Assembly: GCF_020921035.1 (NCBI RefSeq)
Contig: NC_063154.1
Location: 7,130,001-7,194,000 of the forward strand
Direction of reading: 5' to 3'
DNA: 64,000 nucleotides
Origin: Rhodamnia argentea
Taxonomy: Eukaryota > Streptophyta > Magnoliopsida > Myrtales > Myrtaceae
The position numbers and the translations under genes are program-made. Position 1 is the stretch's first letter, and each line of letters begins with the position of its first letter. The notes below the pieces were generated by a model that saw only the letters and a program-made list of their open reading frames with translations, was not told the origin of the DNA and made no database searches. Positions 22,464 to 34,099 of the stretch are shown here, piece after piece.

Positions 22464-23183
22464 TAGGGGTAAGTGGTTCCCAGTATGGTCCGGTTCTCAT
22501 AAAAAATCGGGAACCGGACCGGTGGTCCCGATTCCCATTTTTTTGAATCGCGGACCGGACCGGACACCCTAGGAACCGAGAACCGGACCAAACCGTCCGT
22601 CCGGTCCGGTTCTCGGGCGATTCCAAGGATTTTCGGTCTGTGGTTCCAAAAAGTGGATGCACACTTTAATAGAAGACGCGATTGAGCTCGAGGTCGAGGA
22701 AACAAGGTTGGTGTACCACGAGTTCGGCAGAGTCAAGGCCTCTTCAATTGGCGGCTACGGATCGGACTCGTCCACCGGCGACTTGGTTGCGGACAATGCC
22801 AATGAAGTCTAAGGCAAGACAAGCGATGGGATGACTCGGGACTCATCTGTGTAATGAGAGAAGTGGAGACTATATAGTGGAGAGGTAAGAAAAAATGTCT
22901 GCGGCACTACGCTGAAGTGAAGCAAAGAAACCTTAAATAACCTAAACCTAAACAACAAGTAAATGTTAAGTTTGTTTTTAAAAAAAAATTTAAAAAAAAA
23001 GGATCGGTCCGGTCCGGGAGGTCCGATCTAGGCCCTAGAACCGGGAACTGGATCACCTGGTCACCGGGCCCAATTTTAGGAACTGGAAACTTGACCGAAT
23101 CCCCCTAAAATCGAGAATCGAACCATCGGCCCCAGCCTAGTTCGGGCAATCTCGGTCCGGGCAGTCTTTTTTGCTCACCCCTA
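22464..23183. mobile_element. hAT-type element, older relative of the 4476 copy
   Basis: The ends are TAGGGGTAAGTGG and TTGCTCACCCCTA, with dense subterminal GGACCGG/CCGGTCC motifs as in the 4476-5237 element. The flanking 8-mers AATACATG and GATATAGG agree at only 5 of 8 bases, as expected for an old insertion. The interior has no transposase. Confidence 0.75.
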
Positions 23184-23224
23184 GATATAGGAGTGAAATT
23201 AGCGCGGCAAAAAAAAAAATCAAT

Positions 23225-23757
23225 TTTTAATAGAGTTCATATCACGAAAAACTCTAAACTAGTACATATGTGACAAATTTATCCAAACTATTTTTTTGAC
23301 CATCAACAATCCTAAACTGGTACACTTATGATAAATTTATCTCAAACTATTTTTTTTACCACCAAAAATCATAAACTGGTACAACTGTAATAAATTTACC
23401 CCAAACTAATTTTTTTACCACAAAAATCCAAAACCGGTACACATGTGACAAATTTGCCCTTAGTTAGTTTCCGTTAAATTGAGTTAATACCACAAAAAAT
23501 TCGAAATTGATACACATGTAACGTACAGATGGTAATACCCAACAATTGTCATATGTTATCAAACTCAAGAATTCGACGAAATTTAATGAAAATTAACGTA
23601 TGATAAATTTGTAACAACTATATATCGTTTGAGGTAAATTTGTCACAGATATATCAATTTGAAATTTTTGATGGTCAAAAAAATATTTTAGAGTAAATTT
23701 GTTATGGGTATACTAGTTTGGGTTTTTTTGGTAGTATTAACCCTTTTTAATATAAGT
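23225..23757. mobile_element. Foldback MITE, 'aaactagtacat' family
   Basis: The left arm ('taatagagttcatatcacgaaaaactctaaactagtac') is mirrored by the right arm ('gtatactagtttgggtttttttggtagtattaaccc'). Inside are three or four near-repeats of 'gataaatttatctcaaactattttttt'. The family is related to the element at 58963-60151. Confidence 0.65.
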
Positions 23758-23838
23758 TGCCCGAGCCTAACCAAGCTTGGAAAGGTCGGGTCTAAAACGG
23801 CTTGCCCATTTTGTCTTCGAGGCCAACCGGGCTTGGGA

Positions 23839-24035
23839 GGGGCCTATTGGGCCGAAGCCCAATGGTGAGGACTGTGGTCTAGTATTAATCTACGGATTAA
23901 CCACCGGCCTAACAAATAATTCATCGATTAATCTAGATCGAGGTTAGATGAATCTTGCATGTTGTTCGAGAACAGGGGACTACCTCCGGGCACACAAAAC
24001 AAGCCCGAGATTCAGGCCCGATGGGCCTGAACCGG
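23839..24035 (+). promoter_or_regulatory. Site II-type GGGCC motifs upstream of HOP2
   Basis: GGGGCCTATTGGGCCGAAGCCCAA (23839-23862) and GGCCCGATGGGCCTGA (24016-24031) contain several TGGGC[CT] motifs. These Site II elements bind TCP factors and mark promoters of genes active in dividing cells. They lie 110-300 bp ahead of the HOP2 start codon. Confidence 0.45.
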
Positions 24036-24144
24036 ATCCGAGCCTTCTGACGCAAGCTTCTCTCCCATCACTGCCATAAAGGAAACAAAAAGCTCTCTCT
24101 CCACTCTGAGAGGACTCCTTTCCCGCCCATTCCTCGTCGCAGCA

Positions 24145-25869
24145 ATGGCTCCCAAGTCCAACAGCACCGAAGGTAATCGATCGATCGAACTCAGAATTAC
24201 GTCCCTGCCCGTAGATAGATCTTCCTCGAGTTCTTGAACCATCGATTCTCTCGTCTTTTGTGTGTCTGATTCGGAGTTCTATTCGTCATTTCCATCTGCC
24301 TCACTGTTGATTTCAGTAGAATCGCGATCCTTGTTTTGTCATCTGCGATTACTGATGTAATGCTTCGCTCTTCGATGCATTTTTTTTTTTTGGTTGCAGA
24401 AATCGTTCTCAACTTCGTGAATGAGGTAATCTATGTTTTTCCTGCTCTGGCAGTGCTTGAATCCTTGCTCAATCGATGACGTCTACGCTGAAAACAGCGC
24501 CGGGGTACGATAAGGTTGTCACATAGAGCTGGTTAGGTTTCACTTCGAATCGTGGAAGATTGGGGTTTCTAATTGTTTTGGTGCATAGAGGTAGAATGCT
24601 TGTGCTCTAGGTTAGGCTGAGACTGGATTGTTGACGCGACTTTTACTCGAATTAGCGTGGCTCAGTTCAACTTGAGAGGTCATGGTCGCTTTTTTTGTTC
24701 TGTTCTCTAGATTAATTGTTCTTGATTCTCAACATGTTTTCAACCACAAACTGTTAAATGCTTATTGAAAGTTTATGATGGAAGTACGGATCGCAATGGT
24801 CTCGTCGGGGTACGCTATGTTCGACATTGATTTGACTCGTCGTCTTGCTGATGAGGATAAATCCTTTTTCCCCTCCCGAACCAGCAAAACAGGCCGTTAA
24901 ATTCCCAAAATGTGGCTGATTCTCTGCAAAAGTTTAACCTCAAGAAGGCGGCAGTCCAAAAGGCATTGGATACTCTTGCTGATAACGGGCGAATATCTTC
25001 TAAGGAGTATGGTAAGCAGAAGATATACCTCGCTCGGCAGGACCAGTTTGATATTCCAAACAGTGAGGAGCTCAATCAGATGAAGGAAAAAAATGCCGGT
25101 TTGCAGCAACAATTTGAAGAATATAGGAAGGCAATCAGTGAGCTTGATGGAGGTGTCACCTCTATTCCACTTGCTAGTCTTTGCTCAGTAGCAATTGTTG
25201 GTCTTTCCTTTTGTTTTTCGTTTAAAAGGACTTGTTCAATGGAAGTGATTTACCTCATATGGAGCAATAGTAAAGGTGGTCTACAAAAAGCCCTGGAGTA
25301 CTGGATCTCACTTGAATTATGTTCTTGCTGCAGAAATAAAAGCTTTGCAGTCAAATCTTACTCTCGAACGGATACTTGACAAGGAAACTGAACTCAGATC
25401 AGAAGTGAGACATTTGGAAGCACTCTTCTATTAAATTCTTCCACACAAAAGTTCTTTTAGTTGATACTGGGACTTTGTCTAAATAATTCCATTCCAGGTG
25501 AAGGCAATGGAGGAAAAATTGGAGAAGCTGCGTGGAGGTGTCATGCTTGTGAAACCGGAAGAGCGAAAGGCTGTACAGGATATGTTTGCAGAAAAGATAA
25601 GACAGTGGAGAAGGCGTAAGCGGATGTTCAAAGATCTATGGGACACAATAACTGAGAACTCACCCAAGGATCTGAAAGAATTTAAGGTTATCTGCTTTGA
25701 TTTATTCTCTAGAACATACTTTCGAGGGGGTAATCAAGTCCGAAGTCTAAACTTGCTAGTGTTCGTACAGGAGGAACTAGGACTTGAGTATGACGAAGAT
25801 GTCGGTGTCTGTTTGCAGTCTCTCTGCAACTTACAGCAAAGCGGCAAGAAGCGGCCTAGAAGCCAATAA
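24145..25869 (+). CDS. HOP2: Homologous-pairing protein 2 (HOP2/AHP2, TBPIP family)
   Basis: HOP2 forms a heterodimer with MND1 and stimulates RAD51/DMC1 strand invasion, so that homologous chromosomes pair in meiosis. Six exons (24145-24172, 24400-24425, 24885-25152, 25334-25404, 25498-25686 and 25771-25869) join to 226 residues, which as far as I remember is the length of Arabidopsis AHP2. Visible parts are an N-terminal winged helix (EIVLNFVNEQNRPLNSQNVA, LKKAAVQKALDTLADNGRIS, YGKQKIYLARQDQ), a coiled coil from about residue 85 to 160 (NSEELNQMKEKNAGLQQQFE, ERILDKETELRSEVKAMEEK), and the C-terminal block VKPEERKAVQDMF, WRRRKRMFKDLWDTITENSP and ELGLEYDEDVGV. Intron 5 (84 nt) has no in-frame stop, so its retention would add 28 residues without breaking the frame. 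The upstream promoter contains Site II motifs. Confidence 0.95.
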
Positions 25870-26540
25870 CCGGTTGGTGTCTTTCTCTGATGGCGACTTG
25901 GGGTATATATTGCTTTGCTTCTCATAGAAATATTGATGCCGATATGTGTAAACTATTCCATGCTTTAGCCATCCAAAGCTATTATCTTCTATGTTCGTGT
26001 ATATATTTTGAAAAATATTTCAATGAGCCTGTGACACTATAATCAGGGGAACATCATTGACTTAGAAAGACAAGGATTTTCTGTCTGTATCGTGTTTTAA
26101 TCATGAGAGAATAGTCAATGACCCTGTTCTGCAGTATTGATGTATACAGTAATAGCTATTCTCTTCAGGTGTAAATCCCTATAACAGCTTTCAGCCAAAG
26201 CTGCAACAGCTATTACATGGCCTCTCCCCCGGTGTAATAGCTTTTAAGCCTTTTACAACCTGCTAATAATAGCTATTTCCATAATGCTAGATTATTAATC
26301 CTAATTGACATTTATGTTAATTATAAGGATAACACCAATTATACTTATTCTTACATATAATCGCATTGTATTATCAACAATAGAATATTAGATAATAAGT
26401 AAGTAGTTCATGTAATAATAATCTTGATCATGCATAATTATTTATTATCTTAAAGTTTACTCATAATATGGTTATAATAGTAGTTGCTGAAATTTTTACA
26501 AGTAATATACCATAAAGTAATAATTATTTTAATAACTAAT
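25870..26540. other. HOP2 3' region and AT-rich spacer
   Basis: The HOP2 3' untranslated region is followed by AT-rich DNA (26270-26530) made of TAAT/ATTA-rich text. No gene is visible. Confidence 0.4.
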
Positions 26541-27880
26541 CATATTACTCGGTAGGGTAGGACGATTTTCTTCTCTGAGATTATGTTGCACTTTAAACTC
26601 AAAATGATATTTTGACAGTCTTCTCATATCTTTGAGTAGAACTCGGCCAGTGTTGTCCACCATAATCATTTTGCGAACAACTTTAGCGATCACTTTGAAT
26701 CCATCTCAATGATGAGCTTATGAAAACCTTGTTGCTTGTTGAAGTTGAGTCCCAATCACGGTGACCAAAGTTTTGCTTGAGAAGACGAACATAGTCCAAT
26801 GGAAGAGGCAAAACCTCCCGACCAATCAGCCACTTCATTTCCGAATAAGCCTCATGCACCTGCAAGTCCTGCGTTGCCTTTAGAGGCCCCCATTGGTGTT
26901 CAGTTTAATCCGCTCCGGAGATGGAGGGTCCCAGCCGACCAAAATGGGAGAACTACGTGGGCCATTTTTCATCAAAATGCGGATGGTCAAAGCCTTCGTG
27001 ATGTTTGACCCAAAAAAAAAAATTATGCTTTTGTGATGTCTTGCCTGAGTGACCGAATGGCTTACTGGGATTTGCAGGAAAAACAAAGCTATCGTGAAAA
27101 AATGTCTGTTTCTCCATTGCAAAAAACCGCGGAACTCTTCCCTCCAAATCTAATACTATATTCTTGATGGAATTTCGAAAATGCGCTTGACTAGAAATTT
27201 GTTTTGAATCATTGAGTCACGTTCATGGAGAAGAATTCATCAAAACATTGTTGCGGGACCAAGTTAGGCCACATCCGACGAACGATTGGGCAATTTCAAA
27301 GAACAAGTAATGTTAGTTCCATATAATCCTCGCATATTGCATAATAAAAGACGCGGTTCAAGCTGCGAGATGTCATCAATTCATTAGGTAATAACCGCTT
27401 GTGAGCTAGCCAAAGGAAAGTTCCAACACGGTGAGGTCCCTTGCACTTTCATTGGACCATACACTGCGATTCTGGATCATCTCCCCCGGTGATTATTACC
27501 TCACACGCTAAATCTACAGAGAATGACCAACTTCCAGTAGCCTCTTATTTGAATATTATATCTTCCCCGTCGCAAAGTAAAGGAGGTTTGACAGCACGCG
27601 TTCCAAGGTTCATCTATCTGTGCAAAACCTGATTTGTTGACCATGTCTCAGTTCGAGGTTCCACAAAGCCGTGTCGTGTAAAGCTGAGTCACTGGGTTTA
27701 GCATGGATCTGTTGTGAACAATATTTGGCATTCAAGACCTGTGCCCAGTTGGGTTGATTATTAAGTGCAGTTTTAGCTCTTGCTTGGAAGTTGGCCCGAG
27801 CATCCATGAATATGACAGAGCCCTTTTTCTGTGCAGAAGCAAAAGGAGAATTTACTAAAGCGGAATGCCGCGTGAGCACA
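26540..27880 (-). pseudogene. Decayed 3' end of a LINE (zf-RVT and RNase H)
   Basis: Reading down the minus strand in shifting frames, the order is that of the C-terminal half of a plant LINE polyprotein. NNQPNWAQVLNAKY comes first (about 27760-27720). Then come the zinc-binding segment VGTFLWLAHKRLLPNELMTS and CPIVRRMWPNLVPQQCFDEF (about 27440-27220), and the RNase H start VGWDPPSPERIKLNTNGG (about 26935-26880). GNAGLAGA and GNEVADWSGGFASS follow, then LIIEMDSK, and FKVQHNLREENR near 26550. Several stops and frameshifts make it non-functional. No poly(A) tail or target duplication was resolved. Confidence 0.8.
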
Positions 27881-28000
27881 GAAACATACTCACGATAAAA
27901 TCACGAGAATTGTTCATCCGTTGGCTTATTTCTACTACAAAGCCAATACGATCCAAAATTCAAATAACATGCAGTGCAAAAAAATTGCTTACATCCATTG

Positions 28001-28162
28001 CAATTCACGGACGAAAAGCGGACAGAAAGAACAGAAAACAAAAGAAAAAAACCATCCAATAGGAACAATTCTCACATCGACAATTCACGGACGAAAAACG
28101 GACAGTAAGAACAGAAAACAAAAGAAAAAAGCGCCATCCAATAGGAACAGTTCTCACATTGG
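28001..28162. repeat. 80-bp tandem duplication downstream of the IST1-like gene
   Basis: CAATTCACGGACGAAAA begins at 28001 and again at 28081. The two units agree except for a few substitutions and a 2-bp indel. They lie just beyond the stop of the minus-strand gene, so they are probably in its 3' untranslated region. Confidence 0.9.
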
Positions 28163-28202
28163 CTTCGCATACTCGCAACACGACACACCGCGTCGGATCT
28201 TC

Positions 28203-29983
28203 TCAGTAGCCACGAACTTGTCTGGTCCTGACTGAGAATGGTACATTTCGCACCTTAGATGCTTCCCCAGCATGTATCTTGGCGAGACCAGGGTCCGCAT
28301 CCATCTTAATACCAGCCTGAAACCTTGAAGGGATTTGCTTCTGAGGCGAGAGACGAGGCGTAGCTTCAACTTTGCCCCCGTCTTTGGACTTGCCATCATC
28401 CTGGTTTGGCAATCCTGTGTAAGCTCGCCCTTCGTCTTCTCTCTCATCTTCGCTCTCATCAAAGATCGCCTCCTTTGCCTTCTCCAAGGAAGTTGCATCA
28501 ATTTCCTCCGGCTTTGAACTTGAAGAAGAAATCGATTGCTTCGATTCTCCTGCATTTACGCCGAGAGGCTTGTCAGGGGCTTGATGCTCGCCGTCCTCTT
28601 CCCCTCCTTGCACTTCCAATTTATTTGCGGACTCAGCCTTGTGGAATGATTTTGCCTTTCGGGTATCAGGACCATCGCGATCGTCTGGACCATTGGATCC
28701 GGACCGAGAGAGTTCGACTGCTGCTCTTGCAGCGGCCGCTGCATAAGCAGCCGATTCAAAAGCAGCCTGAGCTGCATCAGCCACGTCCTTGTACTTCTTC
28801 TTCATTTGGAACGAATCAGAAGACGGCTCCTCTTTCCCTTCTGGAGATGAACTCTGCGATCCCTCCGCAAGCTCTGGCTTCTTGTCAAGACATGTTTTAT
28901 CCTGCATTAATCACATACACACACGGGAACACGTCAGCTATCTAGGAATCATATTTTGCATCGACTCTTTGCATGAGAGCACCTTCTCTCGAACATTTTC
29001 CTACCTCTGAAGTACTGGGAGGATCATCCTCCAGGTGCAGCGCAATGCCGTTCTCGGCTGCGATTTCTTTCAGCGCCTTCACTCTGCTCTCCCAGTTCGG
29101 CTGCCTCGTTGACAGCTTCGTTATCATCTGCAGGAACCCCACGTTTTTTTCTTATTCAGGAATGCAATAGATGTAGAGGTGTCGAAAATCACAGAGACTT
29201 AAAAGTATCATTTCCTACCATGATCAGATCATCAATGTGCAGTAGACTCAGAGTAGAAATCCAAAAAAGACCGTACCTTCAGATTCACGGCACAATGGTT
29301 CCGCAATTCGACGGCCCGAGCCACGAACTCCTTGCCGAAGTGCGAAGCGAAAACCGTGCGAATATCTTGGAGCTCCGGGAAGTCTCCGCACCTCGAAGAT
29401 GCGTAGATCAAGCTCGATATCGCCTCCTTCAACTCCTCAGGACATTCTCTGCGAGTTCCAGTAAATGATGAGAGAAGGGTAAGAAAAAAAACCGCCAAGA
29501 GCTTCGTAGACCGTAAACAAGGGGAAAGGCACGAAGGAAGAAAAGAGAAACGAATCAAGAGTCGTACTTTTCTTGTTCAATGAGGTCGGCCCTCTCCATC
29601 AAGAGATTGCAGTAGCTCTCCATCATGTCGTAGGCGTCCAACATGTTCTGCTCCTTGATCACTTGCTCCACCTGATATATATATACAGAAAAAAAAAGTG
29701 GGGGAATGAGCTTTTTAGACGATGCACAAAGTGGGAACACGAACCCACGATCAGATCACCAGAGCGGGCGTGGACAGAGCAAAGGAGGAGTGGTCACCCG
29801 GAGGAGAGCTCGCTCGTGGTGGCCGAGCTGGAGGAGCTGGACGACGTCGCGGCGGGACTGAGAGAGGCGAGGGTGACGCTGGGTCTTGAGGACGGCGAGG
29901 CGGGAGACGGCGAGGTTGACGAGGGGCTTGAACTTGGACACCCGGTGGGCTCGCCCTAGGAACCGATCGAGCTTTCTTCCCAT
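28203..29983 (-). CDS. IST1-like protein (regulator of Vps4, ESCRT pathway)
   Basis: IST1 proteins bind ESCRT-III subunits and the Vps4/SKD1 ATPase, and act in multivesicular-body sorting. Five exons on the minus strand (29798-29983, 29568-29671, 29277-29448, 29005-29127 and 28203-28901) give 427 residues. The N-terminal IST1 domain covers about residues 10-185, with FKPLVNLAVSRLAVLKTQR, RRDVVQLLQLGHHERALLRV, EQVIKEQNMLDAYDMMESYC, LIYASSRCGDFPELQDIRTV and HFGKEFVARAVELRNHCAVN. The following tail is acidic and low-complexity. It holds an Ala-rich helix (AAQAAFESAAYAAAAARAAV) of the kind seen in plant IST1-like proteins, and no obvious MIT-interacting motif at its end. The gene belongs to the expanded plant ISTL family; which paralog is not clear. 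The start is the first ATG before the domain. Confidence 0.93.
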
Positions 29984-30129
29984 CTGTCAGCTCCCGGGTG
30001 ACGTGACGCGCCCAAGAGCAGACAGAGAGAGAAAGAGAGAGAGACTGAGGTGGAATATGCAGGAAATGAACAAGCGAACAAGCAAGCGAAGGCTCGTTTT
30101 CGCCTTTTTTATGGGACGACGATGGAGAT

Positions 30130-32262
30130 GAGAGAGAGAAAGAGAGAGGGATTTTCTTAGGAGCTAAGTCTTCGGCCGTGGGCCAGATGAGAAACTGGTT
30201 TACGCGGCTGGGGTGGAACGCCTCCTTCGACGAAGCGAGGGCTTTGTTACATTTTAGTCCCCTAATTTGCAAACAGGTCCCTGTCACCCCCCTTAATTAC
30301 CCTAGAGCACGGAGACGCATCTGTGATTTTCCTTCCGTCCTTTCTCAAGCGCCCGAAGGTCGTTTCTCATACGGACTCTTCCAAACGTAGGTTGGGATTA
30401 ATTCACATTAGCATTTTCAAAGCCTTGCTCGCTTGGGGCCTTATCGTAATTCTATTTATTCAGGGGCCTTATTGCAATTGGGCCGAAGCTTCAATTTCAG
30501 CAAATTAGGCTCCGTTTATGTCAGAAAAAATAAATAAGTCGGAAATCATTTTCCTGAAAATGACCGCTTGTTATTATAATTGGTCGGAGAAAACCATTTC
30601 CATCATCAGCAATAGTTTATGTCTGAACACTTTCATATACAATGAATTTTTTTTTCTTTCATTTATTTTGGTAGGTGAGACAAGCAATTATTTTCAGGAA
30701 AATACTTCTCAAATCGTTCAATTTTTCGCGAAAAAACGAGCGCATCTTTAGTTATCTCGAACATTTATGGTTTTCAGAGGTTTGTGGTTAATATACGTTG
30801 CTGGCATCGATCCTCATCATAGTGCTCGGAACTTTTTGAGTTTCGTGGCTTATCAAAGTTAAGCACCCAATCATTGATTCTCGACAGCTTAAAACTTCCA
30901 GATCAATAATGGAGCGGTGCATGATTTTTCGCGCCTTGGCGATGTAGGTCTAAAACCAAACAATTCACTCAACTCGGGCCGGTGCTATTTGCTTGTTTTG
31001 AGAACATTCTGAAGTGAAAGGCAAAATAATAATAATAATAAGGAGTGTGCAAGAAGATGACTCGTTCGGTGGGCGTTGATGACACTCGAAATGCTGTCTC
31101 CAGGAAGTTTCGCGAGGGGCGTTTAGCGCCGGGATTGTTGAAAATGGAGGGCAGAGCGCAAGACCTCGAAGTTTTGTTGATTGGGACGGAAATTAAAACC
31201 GGTTCAATCTCGATGCTTGGCCTTCTTGACTATGCGCATCTGGATTTTAATAGCACCAAAATATAGGTTCCGGGGAGCAAAATCACACGCCGAATCTTTA
31301 CCTTCCAAAATCATTTGACGATTGGACGGACGGACGGACGGACGGACGCTTTGACGTTTGACACCACAGACTTATCTCATGCGTTCTCTAGCTGCAAAAG
31401 AAATAATCTCTTCGTCTGGCTCGGCTGATGGGCTGGTTTGAGCTGACCGGGCCGGGAGCTTAACCCCGTTTTGGTTATTCTTTCCGCCGAGCCATGGCCC
31501 ATACGGAGAGTGTCGTCGGCCCTGGCCAGGCTATGCATTTGAGCTTGCCGGGCCGACAGCTTAACCTTGTCCTGGTTAGAATTATCCTAATGTAGTCTAC
31601 ATTAATTGAAATTAAAGTATATGTTGGTCCATTAAAGTATGATACATATTTTTAATAAGTTATGATATGAGCTGGCTTAGTGTAAGCCAAAGAGACACGA
31701 CTCGTGATGAGATGGTCCGCGCCGAAACTCTATATAAAGGCTCAAGTCCCCTTTCTAATCCTCTCTCACAGAATTTCCAAACATACCATTTCATTTAGAC
31801 GGGTGGTTGTCTCATCAGCCAGCATTAATGAGAGGGAATAGAGGGGAAGCACTCGAGTCTCGATTCGTTGACATTCCGCATCGGTTTTCCGATAGATTCT
31901 CATAAAGGTGCAAACGTTCTTCTCCTTTATACTTATAGCATTTCTGATTCCAATTAGACGATTATTGGGCATGTCACATTCGTGGCCTAACAATTCTTTC
32001 AGTCGAGCCGGTTCTCATGCCCCGTCCAAGAGAGTGTCCTCGGCCCTGGCCAAGCTATGCATGTTCGACTTGGTCACCGTCTATAGGATCGAACGACCAT
32101 ATGTGGACTCATGTGTTGGGATCAATATTTTAAAAAAGGCGAAACTCCACTCACAAGAACAATAACACAATTTTTCTCGAACAAAATTGATCCTGTGATT
32201 CATGCATTTGCGTTTAATTCAATTACATAGGACATGGAGACAATTGATCTCGATCTGTACAT
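30130..32262. other. Intergenic DNA with a Tourist-like MITE and short repeats
   Basis: No gene is supported. About 30511-30751 is a foldback MITE: 'GGCTCCGTTTATGTC' on the left, 'ACGAGCGCATCT' on the right, and TTA on both outer sides, consistent with a PIF/Harbinger insertion. A GGAC tetranucleotide tract lies at about 31325-31347. The phrase GGGCCG..AGCTTAACC occurs at about 31450 and 31552, and a related segment lies near 32035. Confidence 0.45.
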
Positions 32263-33815
32263 TCAGCTGGAGGAGAGACGGAAAAGCCGCTTGATCGCGG
32301 CGACTTTGTTGAGCTTGAGAGGGTACCGGCAAACAACGGGGACCCGCGGTCCTCGAAGACCCTTAACGCCATTTTGGTTGTTGGGATATTTACAGGAGAG
32401 GGTCACCTTCTTCTCCAGCACATTCACCACAACGGACTCTGTTTCTGCACACACATGAATTTGACAAAAAACTTCCAACATGTCATATGATCTCCGGCCG
32501 ACGAGACAACACTGGATACGCAGGCATACACAACACAAATAATTCCTGCGAAGAGATTGAGGAGTGAATGGTCAAGAGGTCGAAAGGCAACGAGGCCAAT
32601 GATTCGAAACGGGACTCTGTTTTTTCCCAAAGTGCAAGGCACTGAAACTCCAATCGATGCCCCTTCAGGACCGCGAAAGATGCGGACTTGGGGGAGCCGG
32701 GGGTGGGGTTCATCATTAAAGATAAGCAGAATGGGCGGGGGCGGCCTCATAATCACGAGCAGGGAAAGATAGCGGATGCACTCAAGATTCGGAGGATATC
32801 ATTACTGCTAGGCGGATTAAATTAATGCATAAGATTGATATACTTAACGAAAAGTCTGACCGCAAAATAAGAGTTTAAAGAAGCGGATCGAATTTAACAC
32901 CCTATAAGAGTCTATCGGATCAAGTGGCGGCCTAACTATACTCGCCCGCAGGCGATCCAGAGGCACATGACTGAGGCAAGTACTTGCCTGGACCACGTCC
33001 ATCCGGGTCCATGTTGTCAAAAGAAAAACCAAAAGGCATATGCAGACATCAATACTTGGCCATACCCGATTTTAGTGTTTCCACGTTATAGCAGTACTTT
33101 TTTTGGGTCTGGTCTAGCAGTACTTTGAGCAGAGAGCTCTTCTGCAGATTTAGGGGTCGACGTAGGAGTTTGGAATTGGAAACTAAGGAATAAGGTTAAA
33201 GCATATGCTTCACAAACTGTTTGCGCCATCAGTGTTTGCGGAAGTTTGATACAAGGTTCACAAGGATATTTTTACCAGGTCAATGAAGAATATCTGCTTG
33301 CAATCTCAGGAAATCATTCCTGAGACTTTCCGTGTGGAAAAAAAGGCTTTCTTGAAAGTAACATTGTTTTAGTTCACGGAGTCAATTGCTTCGGTGGTTA
33401 CACTGATTCTGCTAGATCGTAAAGGATCACGCGGTAAGTCCAAGTTCCCACCTTGAACGAGTCAATACATGTAGCGATGGGCCATAGGATTTTCATCCCA
33501 AGGCAGGCAAGACCCCTGAAATTAGTTCATCAAAGAACCAGAGACAGAGACAGGACAAATTCTAAGCTCAACACGAAAAAGAGCACAGAAAGAAAGTCCT
33601 TTAATTTAAAAGAAGACAGAAAACAAGATCGTTCGAGGTAAAAGAGAGGATCTTTGTTGTTACCGGTCATGCGAGACATAACATCAGCAACTCGCTTCTG
33701 GCACTCTGCACATCGTATGTCAGCTGATAGAACCACCTCCTGCATCTGCAGTAGTCCCCCAAACAATTCACCCCATTTCTTTAATTAGCCTTCTTCGTAC
33801 AAACAACCCAACCAA

Positions 33816-33855
<40 letters not shown>

Positions 33856-33999
33856 AACAAGAGGCATGGTCAAGGACTCGATGGAGGCCAGGCTGGTCTC
33901 GGTGAAGTTGGGTGAGCCGATGCTCTGCTTTGAACGGTCGACCACCCTCTTTATTTGTACCACATCGCTGGGCAGATCATCTTCGCCCCCAAAAGCCAT
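32263..33999 (-). CDS. Heavy-metal-associated (HMA) domain protein
   Basis: Three exons on the minus strand (33859-33999, 33664-33745 and 32263-32444) give 134 residues. The N-terminus (MAFGGEDDLPSDVVQIKRVV, GSPNFTETSLASIESLTMPL) precedes an HMA fold of ferredoxin-like type. That fold starts QEVVLSADIRCAECQKRVAD, with the metal-binding CxxC at residues 59-62, and continues MSRMTETESVVVNVLEKKVTL and the strand SCKY. The C-terminal AAIKRLFRLSSS is basic. There is no CaaX isoprenylation box, so it is an HPP-like rather than a HIPP protein. Such proteins bind copper, zinc or cadmium and may act as metallochaperones. The frame extends upstream only by non-ATG codons, so the ATG at 33999 is the start. 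A five-codon upstream ORF (34042-34059) precedes it. Intron 2 is about 1.2 kb, and intron 1 holds a (GA)n tract. Confidence 0.9.
33822..33851. repeat. (GA)n microsatellite in intron 1 of the HMA gene
   Basis: About 15 GA dinucleotides lie just inside the donor side of intron 1. Confidence 0.95.
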
Positions 34000-34099
34000 G
34001 CCCCGTTTGGCTTTGGTTATTTTCAAACGGGCTTCGTCTAATTAACACCGAAAGGCCATCTTCTTCTTCCTCATAAAGAGAAAGAGGGAAGGTGAAGAG

